64,000 bases of DNA from JAOZHU01 sp964632845 (GCA_964632845.1 CAZWDU010000009.1:1-64000), one strand, 5' to 3'. Counted from the first letter of the stretch, positions 33,744 through 43,247 are shown. Notes: a model not told the origin generated them from the letters alone. Made by a program: numbers and translations.

Positions 33744-35133
33744 ACGCAAACCAGCTAAAGAAAACCACAAACTAAGCTTTAAAAAAATCTCCTTCACCCA
33801 TGCGCCTCTTGAAATTTTCTCAAAACTCTACAAACACAGCGAAAACGCCTACCTTCTAGAATCAATCGAAGGTCCACGGAAACTAGCACAGTACTCGTTC
33901 ATAGGATTCAACCCAACAGCAACAATCCAGATAAAAAATAGTCATGCAGTGACACGCAACGAACTGACCGGCGAAGAAACTAAAGAAAAAACCAGCGACC
34001 CCTTGCACATTATCAGCCGTTTTGTCGAAAACCATGCAGTTCACAACAAAGAGTTCAGGTTCGTCGGCGGAGCCCTCGGCTATATCTCTTACGACGCAGT
34101 CCGCTACTGGGAAAAACTCCCACAAACCACAAGCGACACCCTGAACTTCCCTGATGTGCAACTAAGCGTTTTTGACGACGGCATCGTCTTCGACCACAGA
34201 CAAAAACAAGCTTTCTACTACTACTCAAACAGCAACCGCCTCACCGAAATCGAAAAACTGCTAAAGCAACCCAGCAACTGTGAAACCTTTGCGTACACGC
34301 AGCCAAAAGTAAACATCAAAAAAGAATCCTTTGAAAGAGCAGTGGAAAAAGCCAAAGAATACGTAACTTGTGGCGACATATTCCAAGTTGTTCTTTCCAA
34401 ACGCTACGAGTTCCGCGTTAAAGGCGACTTCATAGACTTTTACCATGCGTTACGGGAGATAAACCCGTCACCCTACATGTACTTCCTCAAAGCAGGCAAC
34501 AGGCAAATAGTCGGCTCCAGCCCAGAAATGCTCGTCAGAGTCGACAATAGACGCGTGGAAACGTTTCCGATAGCTGGAACCAGACCCTGCAACGCTAAGC
34601 CAAGCGAAAACAGGCGCTTAGCCAAAGAATTGCTGGCAGACCCGAAAGAACGCGCTGAGCATGTCATGTTAGTGGACTTAGCGCGGAACGATGTGGGCAA
34701 AATCTCCAAATTCGGCAGCGTTCACGTTCCAGAATTCATGAAAGTCCACCGTTACAGCCACGTGCAACACCTTGTTTCGCAAGTGGTAGGTGACCTCAAA
34801 GAAGACTGCGAATGCTACGATGCGTTGCGAGCGGTTTTTCCAGCAGGCACAGTTTCAGGCGCACCCAAAGTCCGAGCAATGGAAATCATCGAGGAACTTG
34901 AACCAAGCCGCAGGGGACCTTACGCAGGCGCCGTAGGCTACTTCTCCTACAACGGCAACGCAGATTTCGCCATAACCATACGCACTTTGTTCGCAGATAA
35001 CGACAAAGCGTACATTCAGGCAGGCGCGGGCATAGTGGCAGATTCCATTCCAGAACGCGAATGGTTCGAAACCGAACACAAGGCAGGCGCTTTGATGAAA
35101 GCACTGCAAATCGCTCGAGGAGACGTAACATGA
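33718..35133 (+). CDS. trpE: Anthranilate synthase component I
   Basis: 471 aa from GTG 33718. It makes anthranilate from chorismate with ammonia delivered by TrpG. Chorismate-binding motifs: CGDIFQVVLSKRYEF, PSPYMYFLKAG, IVGSSPEMLVRV, PIAGTRPCNA, HVMLVDLARNDVGK and AGTVSGAPKVRAMEII. The N-terminal LLESIEGPRKLAQYSFIGF is the Trp-sensing site, so feedback inhibition is likely. The start is uncertain because the best ribosome-binding site serves an out-of-frame ATG at 33708. It overlaps trpG by 4 bases. Confidence 0.93.
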   Translation: MFGSKALTKRKPAKENHKLSFKKISFTHAPLEIFSKLYKHSENAYLLESIEGPRKLAQYSFIGFNPTATIQIKNSHAVTRNELTGEETKEKTSDPLHIISRFVENHAVHNKEFRFVGGALGYISYDAVRYWEKLPQTTSDTLNFPDVQLSVFDDGIVFDHRQKQAFYYYSNSNRLTEIEKLLKQPSNCETFAYTQPKVNIKKESFERAVEKAKEYVTCGDIFQVVLSKRYEFRVKGDFIDFYHALREINPSPYMYFLKAGNRQIVGSSPEMLVRVDNRRVETFPIAGTRPCNAKPSENRRLAKELLADPKERAEHVMLVDLARNDVGKISKFGSVHVPEFMKVHRYSHVQHLVSQVVGDLKEDCECYDALRAVFPAGTVSGAPKVRAMEIIEELEPSRRGPYAGAVGYFSYNGNADFAITIRTLFADNDKAYIQAGAGIVADSIPEREWFETEHKAGALMKALQIARGDVT

Positions 35134-35720
35134 AAGTGTTAGTAATCGACAACTATGACTCGTTCGTCTACAACCTTGTCCAATACATCGGGGAACTAGG
35201 CGCAGAAACCCTTGTGTATAGAAACGACCAGTTAACCCTGAAGCAGGTTAAGGAGCTTAAACCTGACCGCATTGTGATTTCGCCAGGTCCAGGCACGCCC
35301 GAAGACACGCGATATTTTGGCGTCTGTACAGAAATTTTGCAGCACGTGAGCTGTAACGTTCCAACGTTAGGCGTGTGCTTAGGTCATCAAGGAATAATTC
35401 ACGCCTTCGGCGGAAAGGTTGTCTCTGCCAAGAGGCTTATGCATGGCAAAACAAGCATGATAAAACACGATGAGCAAGGCATTTTCAAGGGCGTTCATAA
35501 CCCTTTCACAGCCACCAGGTATCACTCGCTCGCAGGTGAAAAGCCTTCGATTCCCGCTTGCCTCGAAGTAACTGCGGAAGCCATGGACGACGGAGAAGTC
35601 ATGGGTGTCCGCCACGCCAAATACCCTATCGAAGGCGTACAGTTTCATCCTGAATCTATACTCTGCGAGGACGGAAAATTAATCATCAAAAATTTCTTGG
35701 ACGGTAAGGAACACAAATGA
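35130..35720 (+). CDS. trpG: Anthranilate synthase component II (glutamine amidotransferase)
   Basis: 196 aa from ATG 35130, inside an ATGA overlap with trpE. Class I amidotransferase motifs: VIDNYDSFVYNLVQ, ISPGPGTPED, PTLGVCLGHQGI with the catalytic Cys (~81), and GVQFHPESIL with the His and Glu of the triad. It hydrolyses glutamine and channels ammonia to TrpE. It is a single-domain protein, not fused to TrpD. Confidence 0.94.
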   Translation: MKVLVIDNYDSFVYNLVQYIGELGAETLVYRNDQLTLKQVKELKPDRIVISPGPGTPEDTRYFGVCTEILQHVSCNVPTLGVCLGHQGIIHAFGGKVVSAKRLMHGKTSMIKHDEQGIFKGVHNPFTATRYHSLAGEKPSIPACLEVTAEAMDDGEVMGVRHAKYPIEGVQFHPESILCEDGKLIIKNFLDGKEHK

Positions 35721-36778
35721 TTAGAGAAAGCACGCAGAAACTGGTTGGCGGAGCAACACTCGCTTATAACGAGTCACGGGAGGTTATGCGCGAAATAATG
35801 TCGGGACAAGCCACAAACGCGCAAATAGCCGCGTTTCTAACGGCTCTGCGGATGAAAGGCGAAACAGTCGAGGAAATAGCCGCGTTCGCAGAGATCATGC
35901 GAGAATACGCCACCCGAATCTATCCCCGCGTAAATGGTCGCTTGATTGATACCTGTGGAACTGGCGGAGACAAAATAAAAACCTTTAACGTAAGCACAGC
36001 CGCAACTTTTGTGATTGCCGGCACAGGCGTCGCAATAGCGAAACATGGAAACCGTTCAGTCACCAGCAAAAGTGGCAGCGCCGACGTGCTGGAGCAACTT
36101 GGTTTCAACCTTGGCATCTCAGCCGAAGCTGTTCAACGCAGTATTGAGCAAGTGGGCATAGGTTTCATGTTTGCTCCAGCCTTCCACCCAGCCATGAAGT
36201 ACGCCATTGCGCCCAGAAGAGAAATAGGAATCCGCACAGTATTCAACGTTCTCGGTCCACTAACTAATCCCGCATGCGCCAACGCGCAAGTGCTTGGCGT
36301 TTACGACCACAAATTAACCGCGCCCTTAGCCCACGCGCTCGCGAGTCTCGGATGCGAAGAAGCAATGGTTGTCCACGGCTTGGACGGGCTGGATGAAATA
36401 TCCACTGTAAGCAAGACGACTATCGCGTGGTTACGCGAAGGCAAAGTTGAAAACATCGAGACTGCTCCAAAAGACTTCGGCGTCAAGCATGCCACAATAG
36501 ATGCCATAAAAGGAACAACACCTAATGAAAGTGCCACGATTATCTTCAAAATTTTGAATACTCACTGCGCCGCTGACGAGGCAAAACGCGACATGGTGCT
36601 CGTTAACGCCGCTGCAGGCGTCATGGTAGGCGGAAAAGCGGAAGATTTCAATTATGGTATGTACCTAAGCCGCGAATCAATCGACAGCGGAGCTGCCTAC
36701 ACGAAACTTAAAGCGTTAATTAAAGCGTCTGATGGCGACATGTCGAGACTTGAGGAGTTGGAGTTAAAATATGGCTGA
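35717..36778 (+). CDS. trpD: Anthranilate phosphoribosyltransferase
   Basis: 353 aa. It joins anthranilate to PRPP. Seen: DTCGTGGDKIKTFNVSTA (PRPP site), AKHGNRSVTSKSGSADVLE (anthranilate and Mg site) and GPLTNPA. Starts within an ATGA overlap with trpG and overlaps trpC by 8 bases. Confidence 0.94.
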   Translation: MIRESTQKLVGGATLAYNESREVMREIMSGQATNAQIAAFLTALRMKGETVEEIAAFAEIMREYATRIYPRVNGRLIDTCGTGGDKIKTFNVSTAATFVIAGTGVAIAKHGNRSVTSKSGSADVLEQLGFNLGISAEAVQRSIEQVGIGFMFAPAFHPAMKYAIAPRREIGIRTVFNVLGPLTNPACANAQVLGVYDHKLTAPLAHALASLGCEEAMVVHGLDGLDEISTVSKTTIAWLREGKVENIETAPKDFGVKHATIDAIKGTTPNESATIIFKILNTHCAADEAKRDMVLVNAAAGVMVGGKAEDFNYGMYLSRESIDSGAAYTKLKALIKASDGDMSRLEELELKYG

Positions 36779-37550
36779 TTTTCTTGATTTGCTCGCACAG
36801 GACGCAAAAGAAACAATACTCAAAGGCTACTACGAGAGCACATTTCAGGCTGCAAGAGTAGACACCAGCTTGAAGAGAGCCGTACTTGAAAGCAAGGCTA
36901 CGCCTGTTATTACTGAGATTAAAGTTGCTTCGCCATCAGCAGGCGTCATAAGAAAAGACTTGATAGCTGCCGAAGTTGCAAAGGCTATGGAAAAAGGCGG
37001 AGCCGTAGGCTTGTCCGTTCTGACTGAGCCAAAGCATTTCAATGGTTCGTTGAAGTCGCTCGTTGAAGCGCGGGAAGCTGTGAAACTTCCGATTCTCATG
37101 AAAGACATAATCTTAAGCACTGTGCAGATAGAAGCCGCTTCAAAGGTTGGCGTCACAGCTGTTCTGCTGATACAGGCACTTTTCGACAGAGGCTACTGTG
37201 AGGGTGATGTCAAAGAGATGATAAACGAGGCGCACTCAAAAAATCTTGAAGTTCTGCTGGAAACTCATAACGCGACTGAGTTCCACTCTGCAGTAACCAC
37301 TGACGCCGACTTGATAGGCATCAACAACCGCGACCTCAGAACATTAAAAGTAGATTTGAACGCTACGAAACAAATTCTAGAAAATAATGTCACTAAAGGA
37401 AAAGTTATCGTAAGCGAAAGCGGCGTCAACACGCCTGCTGACCTTCGTTTTCTCCGTGCATGTGGCGCCCACGCTTTCCTCGTCGGCTCAGCAGTTATGC
37501 GGTCAGGCAACGTTGAAGAGAAAGTCAGGGAGCTAGTGCAAACGTTATGA
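36771..37550 (+). CDS. trpC: Indole-3-glycerol phosphate synthase
   Basis: 259 aa TIM barrel that closes the indole ring. Seen: VITEIKVASPSAGVIRKD with the catalytic Lys, LPILMKDIIL with the second Lys, LLETHNATEF, GINNRDLRTLKVDL and VSESGVNTPADL. Stand-alone, not fused with TrpF. Overlaps trpF by 4 bases. Confidence 0.94.
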   Translation: MADFLDLLAQDAKETILKGYYESTFQAARVDTSLKRAVLESKATPVITEIKVASPSAGVIRKDLIAAEVAKAMEKGGAVGLSVLTEPKHFNGSLKSLVEAREAVKLPILMKDIILSTVQIEAASKVGVTAVLLIQALFDRGYCEGDVKEMINEAHSKNLEVLLETHNATEFHSAVTTDADLIGINNRDLRTLKVDLNATKQILENNVTKGKVIVSESGVNTPADLRFLRACGAHAFLVGSAVMRSGNVEEKVRELVQTL

Positions 37551-38200
37551 ACACGGTTAGAGTGAAAATCTGCGGCATAACCCGAAAAGACGACTTAGGC
37601 GCTGCAGCAGCAGCTGGAGCCGACGCACTTGGCTTCGTAGTCGGCGCACCTGCTTCACCAAGAAATCTTTCATGGGAAGCGGCTGAGCAACTATTCAGGC
37701 AAGTTCCGCCTTTCGTGAAAAGCGTCTTGGTCACTGTACCAACAACCGTTGATAATCTCGTGGAAGATTGCCGGCTCCTAAATCCCGATGCTGTTCAAAT
37801 TCACGGTGAAAACCTGCACAACGTGGAGCTTATCCGAGAGAAACTTCCAAGCATTTTGTCGATAAGGGCTGTTAACGCATGTTCCCCTGATGTGCTTGAA
37901 ACAGCAGCTGCAGCAGCCAAAAAATTTGATGCCGTGCTTCTTGATTCTCTTGCAGAAGGGCAATATGGTGGAACAGGCAGTGTTCACGATTGGAAATTAA
38001 GCAGGCTGATTCAGCGAGCCATTCATCCAGCGCCGCTGATTCTGGCTGGGGGCTTGAACCCTGAAAACGTCGCAGACGCTGTGCGTATTGTTCAGCCTTA
38101 TGCTGTGGATGTCTCCAGCGGTGTTGAACAGCAAGCGGGAATTAAGGATAACCAAAAAATGATTAAATTTGTTAAAAACGCAAAGGATGATAGACAATGA
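37547..38200 (+). CDS. trpF: Phosphoribosylanthranilate isomerase
   Basis: 217 aa TIM barrel. VKICGITRKDDL carries the catalytic Cys, FDAVLLDSL the catalytic Asp, and ILAGGLNPENVADAV plus VDVSSGVE the phosphate loops. It performs the Amadori rearrangement between TrpD and TrpC. Overlaps trpB by 4 bases. Confidence 0.93.
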   Translation: MNTVRVKICGITRKDDLGAAAAAGADALGFVVGAPASPRNLSWEAAEQLFRQVPPFVKSVLVTVPTTVDNLVEDCRLLNPDAVQIHGENLHNVELIREKLPSILSIRAVNACSPDVLETAAAAAKKFDAVLLDSLAEGQYGGTGSVHDWKLSRLIQRAIHPAPLILAGGLNPENVADAVRIVQPYAVDVSSGVEQQAGIKDNQKMIKFVKNAKDDRQ

Positions 38201-39396
38201 GAAAAATAAGTCAATACCCAGTAGACGGCAAATACGGCAAGTATGGTGGGCGCTTCGTCCCAGAAACATTGATGGAAGCCGTTAATGAGTTGGAGGAAGC
38301 TTATCGTCAAGCTAGAAGAGACTCGACGTTTCAGAAGGAGCTGGACTATTATCTGTCAGAGTATGTGGGTAGACCTACGCCGTTGTATTACGCGGAGAAT
38401 TTGACGCGGAAAATGGGCGGAGCGAAAATTTACCTGAAACGAGAAGATTTAGCGCATGGAGGCGCCCACAAAATTAACAACACGCTTGGGCAAGCGTTGT
38501 TGGCGAAGCGGATGGGCAAGAAGCGCGTTATCGCTGAAACAGGAGCAGGACAGCACGGTGTTGCCACAGCCATAGCTTGTGCAATGTTGGGCTTGAAGGC
38601 TGAAGTGTACATGGGCGTTGAAGACATGCAGCGGCAAAGGCTTAACGTGTTCCGAATGAAACTGTTAAACGCTGAAGTGCACCCTGTGGAGTCAGGTTCA
38701 AAAACGTTAAAAGATTCCATCAACGAAGCGTTACGCGACTGGGTGACTAACCTCCAAACCACATACTACCTTATAGGCTCAGTTGTAGGTCCACACCCGT
38801 ACCCCATGATGGTAAGAGACTTCCAAAGCATAATCGGCGTTGAACTAAAACAGCAAATTATGCAAAAAGAAAAGCGGCTTCCAGATACACTAGTTGCTTG
38901 CGTGGGCGGAGGAAGCAACGCCATTGGTACATTCTACCCGTTCGAAGATGATGCCTCTGTGAAGTTATACGGTGTAGAAGCTGCAGGCGAAGGCTTAGCA
39001 ACAGGCAAGCACGCGGCATCGCTTGGCGCTGGGGCGGAAGGCGTCTTCCACGGCATGCTAACCTACGTGCTCCAAGACAGCGATGGACAAATCCAGAACA
39101 CACACAGCCTTTCCGCAGGCTTAGACTACCCCGGCGTTGGACCTGAACACTCGTTTCTTAAAGTTTTGCAGCGAGCTGAGTACGTTTCTGCAACGGATAA
39201 AGAAGCAGCAGACGCCTTCCTTACGTTGTCGCAAGAAGAGGGTATTCTGCCGGCTTTGGAGTCTGCACACGCGCTGGCGTACGCCATGAAAATGGCAAAG
39301 CAAATGCGGAAAGACGCGGTAATTGTGGTGAATTTGTCAGGGCGCGGCGACAAAGACGTTGAAACCATGGCAGACTATCTGGGGGTGAAAATATGA
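38197..39396 (+). CDS. trpB: Tryptophan synthase beta chain
   Basis: 399 aa. PLP-binding Lys in GGAHKINNTLGQAL (~89), CVGGGSNAIGTFYPF (phosphate loop), and ETGAGQHGVATA with the catalytic Glu. The N-terminal YGKYGGRFVPETLMEA is diagnostic of TrpB1, the form that works in complex with TrpA, which is encoded next with a 4-base overlap. Confidence 0.95.
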   Translation: MRKISQYPVDGKYGKYGGRFVPETLMEAVNELEEAYRQARRDSTFQKELDYYLSEYVGRPTPLYYAENLTRKMGGAKIYLKREDLAHGGAHKINNTLGQALLAKRMGKKRVIAETGAGQHGVATAIACAMLGLKAEVYMGVEDMQRQRLNVFRMKLLNAEVHPVESGSKTLKDSINEALRDWVTNLQTTYYLIGSVVGPHPYPMMVRDFQSIIGVELKQQIMQKEKRLPDTLVACVGGGSNAIGTFYPFEDDASVKLYGVEAAGEGLATGKHAASLGAGAEGVFHGMLTYVLQDSDGQIQNTHSLSAGLDYPGVGPEHSFLKVLQRAEYVSATDKEAADAFLTLSQEEGILPALESAHALAYAMKMAKQMRKDAVIVVNLSGRGDKDVETMADYLGVKI

Positions 39397-40211
39397 CCGC
39401 GATAAATGAGACTTTCCAGAAGCTGAAAAGCCGCAGAGAAGCCGCGTTAATCGGCTACGTTACCGCAGGCGACCCTGCACCGCAATTCACACCGAAAATC
39501 GCTGGCGCATTAATCAAAGGCGGCGTCGATATCCTTGAACTTGGGTTACCTTTTTCTGATCCGATAGCGGATGGACCGACGATTCAGGCGGCAAGTGTGC
39601 GTGCTTTGAACGCTGGAACCACACCGCGGAAAGTGCTGGAGATAGCAAAGGAAATTCGGCAAGCGCATGATGTGCCCGTAGTTATTATGACCTATTATAA
39701 TCCAGTGTTTAGGCTGGGGCTTGACACGTTTTTTCCCTTAGCCAAAGACTGCATGGTTGACGGCGTAATTGTGCCTGATTTGCCCGTTGAAGAGGCAAGT
39801 GAATATAAGCAGGCAGCAAACGCAAGTGGCATAGACACGATTTTCCTTGCGGCACCATCCACTTCAGCGCAGAGGCTACCTAAAATCGTTGAGTGCACTT
39901 CGGGCTTTTTGTATTTGGTTTCACATTTTGGCGTTACAGGCGCAAAAACCGCAGTAGCAGAGTCAACCCTTCAACTGATACGGAACGTTCTTCCGTACAC
40001 GTGTGGGCGCGTTCCGTTAGCTGTTGGCTTCGGCGTTTCAAAGCCTGAGCACACGCGCTGCATAATTGAAGCGGGAGCAGACGGCGTCATAGTGGGCTCT
40101 GCCTTCGTCAACGTTATTGCCAAAAACCAAGGAAACACACGGAAAATGCTTGGAGAACTCGGCGAAATGGCATTTAACCTCAAAGCGGCTACACGAAGCG
40201 TTAGCACATGA
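39393..40211 (+). CDS. trpA: Tryptophan synthase alpha chain
   Basis: 272 aa TIM barrel; cleaves indole-3-glycerol phosphate and passes indole to TrpB. Seen: ILELGLPFSDPIADGPTIQ with catalytic Glu and Asp, GVIVPDLPVEEA, and the VGFGVSKPEH phosphate loop. Last gene of the seven-gene operon. Confidence 0.94.
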   Translation: MTAINETFQKLKSRREAALIGYVTAGDPAPQFTPKIAGALIKGGVDILELGLPFSDPIADGPTIQAASVRALNAGTTPRKVLEIAKEIRQAHDVPVVIMTYYNPVFRLGLDTFFPLAKDCMVDGVIVPDLPVEEASEYKQAANASGIDTIFLAAPSTSAQRLPKIVECTSGFLYLVSHFGVTGAKTAVAESTLQLIRNVLPYTCGRVPLAVGFGVSKPEHTRCIIEAGADGVIVGSAFVNVIAKNQGNTRKMLGELGEMAFNLKAATRSVST

Positions 40212-40241
40212 GATAGGAATTTTCACGCGCTACTGGAAACA

Positions 40242-40249
40242 TTTTATAT
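40242..40249 (+). promoter_or_regulatory. TATA box of the SRP RNA gene
   Basis: TTTTATAT lies ~25 bases before the first paired base of the SRP RNA at 40271, the spacing expected of an archaeal promoter. Confidence 0.6.
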
Positions 40250-40270
40250 GCTGCATATGAGTGGTATAGT

Positions 40271-40592
40271 TGGCGGTGGGTCTCAAGCGGGGGGCTAGGG
40301 GTCCCTTGCACCATAAACCCTCTACACGATGGGCTGACAGCTGCGGATGAGGCGTCAAAGGCCGCTTGAGCCTTCCTTTCCGAACCAGTGACTATCCGTC
40401 CCTTGGGGCTGGCGGTCAATGAGCAGCTTCCGTAGGGAAGCCGCCTTCACGGTTCATCAGGCGAATCCGGCTAGGCTCGGGAGAGAGCAACCTAAGTCTG
40501 GACGTGCAGCGCTCAAGGGGTCGCGGGTAAGAGCGTAGGGCTTGAAGGCGCCCTGCGGAGTCTAGGCGTCGAACCGCAGTGGCCCACCGCTA
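40271..40592 (+). ncRNA. ffs: Signal recognition particle (7S) RNA
   Basis: ~322 bases. The 5' end TGGCGGTGGG pairs with the 3' end CCCACCGCTA. The conserved SRP54-binding helix 8 is seen at ~40469-40493: GGCTAGGCTCGGGAGAGAGC then AACCT, with a GNRA loop (GGGA) closed by CTC/GAG and the asymmetric AGCAAC side. The length and the closing 5'/3' helix fit the archaeal form. It directs secretory and membrane proteins to the translocon together with SRP54 and SRP19. The ends are approximate. Confidence 0.9.
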
Positions 40593-40610
40593 GTTTCTAA
40601 TAGGCACCCT

Positions 40611-40637
40611 GTATACAAAAGCATCAACCAAACACAC
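40611..40637 (+). repeat. Dispersed GTATAC repeat, copy 1
   Basis: GTATACAAAAGCATCAACC then AAACACAC; between the SRP RNA 3' end and a convergent gene. Confidence 0.75.
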
Positions 40638-40658
40638 TTGTATGCATTAAATTATGCG

Positions 40659-41039
40659 TTATCTTTCGTTTTCCACAGTGTTGTCTATGACCTTTATCCA
40701 GCGCGTGGCCAAAATCTGGTCGAAATCCTCGCTTTTCGGGTCAAGGTCTGTGGCTACCAAATGCCAATGGTCATTAATTGACGCGAAAGTTGAATCCATA
40801 ATTACAAACTTAGGCGTATAACTGAACAGTTTTCTGCCCATTTTTGTGAACACATCTAAAGCGCGCTCAACAGCCCTGTACGACAACTCGTGCTCATGGC
40901 GCTTGTAAACAATCATGATTCGTTCTTTGTGTCCTTTAAGCCGTTTAGTTCTCAAGACAATGAAGGCATCATCTTCGAAGTACACTTTTTCCTCTTTCAA
41001 GTTCAACTCGCATAGGGGGCAATTCGAACCTTTCAGCAT
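40659..41039 (-). CDS. HIT-like protein with degenerate histidine triad
   Basis: 126 aa. N-terminal CPLCELNLKEEKVYFEDDAFIV resembles HIT proteins (zinc CxxC then ExxxF), and the middle has a KERIMIVYKRHEHEL segment. The expected HxHxH site reads NDHWHLVATDLD, so one His is missing. It may bind nucleotides without hydrolysing them, or use other residues. Function unknown. Confidence 0.6.
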   Translation of the reverse strand: MLKGSNCPLCELNLKEEKVYFEDDAFIVLRTKRLKGHKERIMIVYKRHEHELSYRAVERALDVFTKMGRKLFSYTPKFVIMDSTFASINDHWHLVATDLDPKSEDFDQILATRWIKVIDNTVENER

Positions 41040-41129
41040 AAACTAAACCTTTGGTTTCCTAATAAGACGCTTTTTGAATATAAGAAATATCATTATTGCA
41101 CAGAGAAGTAATAGCCGCAACGAAACCGT

Positions 41130-41687
41130 CTAAAACGCTTCTTTTGCTGCATCCACGTAAACTTGCAGGTCATGTTCTGAAAATAACGCAAACACTACCT
41201 CGCTGATTTTGCTCTCCTTCTCCAGAAAGTCTTTCACAGCTTTTAGTGCTATACGGCTTGCATCTTGGATGGGATAACCGTACGCGCCCGTACTTATGGA
41301 CGGAAACGCTACGGTTCTAAGCCCATTAGCAACTGCAGTCAGCAATGAGCTCTGGTATGCTTGCGCTAACAGCTCAGCTTCGCCGCGGTTTCCGCCGTGC
41401 CAAACTGGTCCAACCGTGTGGATGACGCGTTTAGCTTTGAGATTGCCTGCGCAGGTCATAACTGCCTGCCCTGTCGGAAGCCCTGCGGGCAACTGTGTTG
41501 CGCGTATTTTCTTACATTCTTCAAGTATTTGTAATCCGCCTTTGCGATGGATTGCGCCGTCTACGCCTCCGCCACCCATAAGCGAGCGGTTAGCCGCGTT
41601 CACTATGGCGTCTGTCTCCATTTCTGTTATGTCCCCTCCGACTAAACGTACTGTGGCTTTGCCGACTTTGAATTCGTATTTGCTCAT
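41130..41687 (-). CDS. Macrodomain ADP-ribose-binding protein
   Basis: 185 aa single macrodomain. Seen: VGGDITEMETDAIVNAANRSLMG, GGGVDGAIHRKGG, TVGPVWHGG and FPSISTGAYGYPIQDA, all lining the ADP-ribose pocket. The N-A-A-N and GGGVDGAIH motifs match the O-acetyl-ADP-ribose deacetylase (YmdB-like) branch. It likely removes ADP-ribose or acetyl-ADP-ribose. Confidence 0.9.
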   Translation of the reverse strand: MSKYEFKVGKATVRLVGGDITEMETDAIVNAANRSLMGGGGVDGAIHRKGGLQILEECKKIRATQLPAGLPTGQAVMTCAGNLKAKRVIHTVGPVWHGGNRGEAELLAQAYQSSLLTAVANGLRTVAFPSISTGAYGYPIQDASRIALKAVKDFLEKESKISEVVFALFSEHDLQVYVDAAKEAF

Positions 41688-41700
41688 TTGACCCGTTCTC

Positions 41701-42351
41701 CTAAATGAAACTGGTGATTATTAGCCACAAGGCTGAAGTGAAAAACCATGTTCCGAAGCCGATGAAGACTACGAAACAGAAGATAATGATGGCTTGATTT
41801 GCTTTTTTAGTCCAGAAGCGCTGCGATTTGAAAATCAAATATGCGATTATGGTGTACCATATGAAGTCGCAGAGCCAGTGGACTATGGCGAACACGGCGA
41901 ACTCCAGCAGTCCGAAGCTTCGAGCGGTTATTATCAGCGTAGTGCCAATGGTTAACCACCATAAGATGAAGCCTGCGTTGGCGGCTGTCGTCCAGATTCC
42001 CGCGATAAATGAGTCTCGCCGTGGGCTTTCGTATTTTTCGCTGGGTTTGTTTCGGTTTCTGAAAGCTTGAATGCCCATAAAGATCATCAGCAGTCCGCCG
42101 CTTAACCCAACTGTGGCTTGCACGGTTTGCAGCATGTTAGAGACGATAACCTGTGTTACTCCATAATAGATGAGGAACATTATTGGGAACTCTACGATGC
42201 CGTGTCCCAGCGAGATTAGTGCTCCAGCGGTTTTGCGTTTTGCGGCTTTTTCAATGGTGACCGCGAATAAAGGTCCAGGCATCATTACACCTGTCAATGA
42301 GATAAGCACTACTGATGCCAAGAACAAGTAAAACTCTGCCGTAAACGCCAT
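41701..42351 (-). CDS. LysE/RhtB-family transporter
   Basis: 216 aa with six membrane helices. The N-terminal SLTGVMMPGPLFAVTIEKA contains the PGP motif of the family. The helix-2 region ISLGHGIVEFPIM and GGLLMIFMGIQAF are typical. LysE-type proteins export amino acids or other small molecules. Lies 13 bases downstream of no gene on its strand; the macrodomain gene follows it by 13 bases, so the two are probably co-transcribed. Confidence 0.85.
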   Translation of the reverse strand: MAFTAEFYLFLASVVLISLTGVMMPGPLFAVTIEKAAKRKTAGALISLGHGIVEFPIMFLIYYGVTQVIVSNMLQTVQATVGLSGGLLMIFMGIQAFRNRNKPSEKYESPRRDSFIAGIWTTAANAGFILWWLTIGTTLIITARSFGLLEFAVFAIVHWLCDFIWYTIIAYLIFKSQRFWTKKANQAIIIFCFVVFIGFGTWFFTSALWLIITSFI

Positions 42352-42428
42352 ATTACCTCAATTCCCTTTGCTTCGCTAATAAACATTCCCGCAAAAACTC
42401 AACGAAACTGTTACTGAAACACGGCTTG

Positions 42429-42455
42429 GTATACAGAAGCATCACCAAAACACAC
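42429..42455 (+). repeat. Dispersed GTATAC repeat, copy 2
   Basis: GTATACAGAAGCATCACC then AAAACACAC, in the gap between the LysE gene and the RAM-domain gene. Confidence 0.75.
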
Positions 42456-42537
42456 TTTTTCATGCCCTAATTGCATTTAGCAAACGCGGTAGGCATAGTT
42501 GGCGATTCGTGTTTGGAGCGTTTTTTGCGTAAGTCAT

Positions 42538-42807
42538 TTACTTGGTTTTTGGGCGTTGGTTTTTTCCTTTGTATTCTCTGCCTACAAGCATTGTAGATGT
42601 TAAAACTATGCTGGGCACGTTTCTGAGTTTCTGAGATAGGAAATCTTCTAGTACAGCCATGTCTGGCGCCGCGATTTTTGCAATCACGTCGTATTCGCCG
42701 AAAATAACATCTGCTTCTAAGACTTCGTCGAAGGTGACAATTTTTTGGCACACGTCTCGTTCAGTGCCTGAATTCACTTTGAAGAGTACATAAGCGAGCA
42801 TTGCCAT
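42538..42807 (-). CDS. Stand-alone Lrp/AsnC RAM domain protein
   Basis: 89 aa from ATG 42807, which has AGGTGA 5 bases upstream. AYVLFKVNSGTERDVCQKIV, VIFGEYDVIAKIAA and VPSIVLTSTMLVG match the Lrp ligand-binding (RAM) domain. The usual N-terminal HTH is absent, so it cannot bind DNA alone; it may sense amino acids and modulate full-length Lrp proteins. The C-terminus is basic. Confidence 0.85.
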   Translation of the reverse strand: MAMLAYVLFKVNSGTERDVCQKIVTFDEVLEADVIFGEYDVIAKIAAPDMAVLEDFLSQKLRNVPSIVLTSTMLVGREYKGKNQRPKTK

Positions 42808-43247
42808 AGTTTCACCTAGCCAATATTAGTTCAGTGTGGCTCTTAATTACCTTTTCATTGAGCGCTGCCTGACAACTTATGGCTGAAACCGGCGTATATC
42901 TTCGAAGTTGAGCGAACCTTATAAACACGTGATACCTGCAAGCTAAAAACCAGTAAAGTTGCATGTTTTTCAGCGATTATCCTGTGAACAGCGGCAAAAT
43001 CGCGTATAATGCGCTTAAAAGTTGCTTGTTAGCGGTCTTTAAACGGTTTCTAACGTCGCTTCCGCTTAGCCTTTGCTGCTGTGGGTGCAGCGAAAAATCT
43101 TCGAATGGTATTATTTTACAATAAAAAGTTAAAAGCGCAGGTGTATATGAGGAAAAATGGTGCTTTACAGTTAAAATGCCCTGTTTTCAGAGTTTTTGCT
43201 CGCAGAGAAAACGAAGCCTGAAAAAACGAGAAAAAAGTTGTGAGCGG
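42808..43247. other. 440-base stretch without a gene; candidate ncRNA locus A
   Basis: No convincing reading frame. TCGAAGTTGAGCGAACC followed by TTATAAACAC (42902-42928) is a TATA-type promoter nearly identical to one at 53794-53817 on the minus strand. ~200 bases further, TTATTTTACAATAAAAAGTT (43111-43130) followed by AAAAGCGC also has a near-copy at the second locus. This points to two related non-coding transcripts. Confidence 0.45.
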
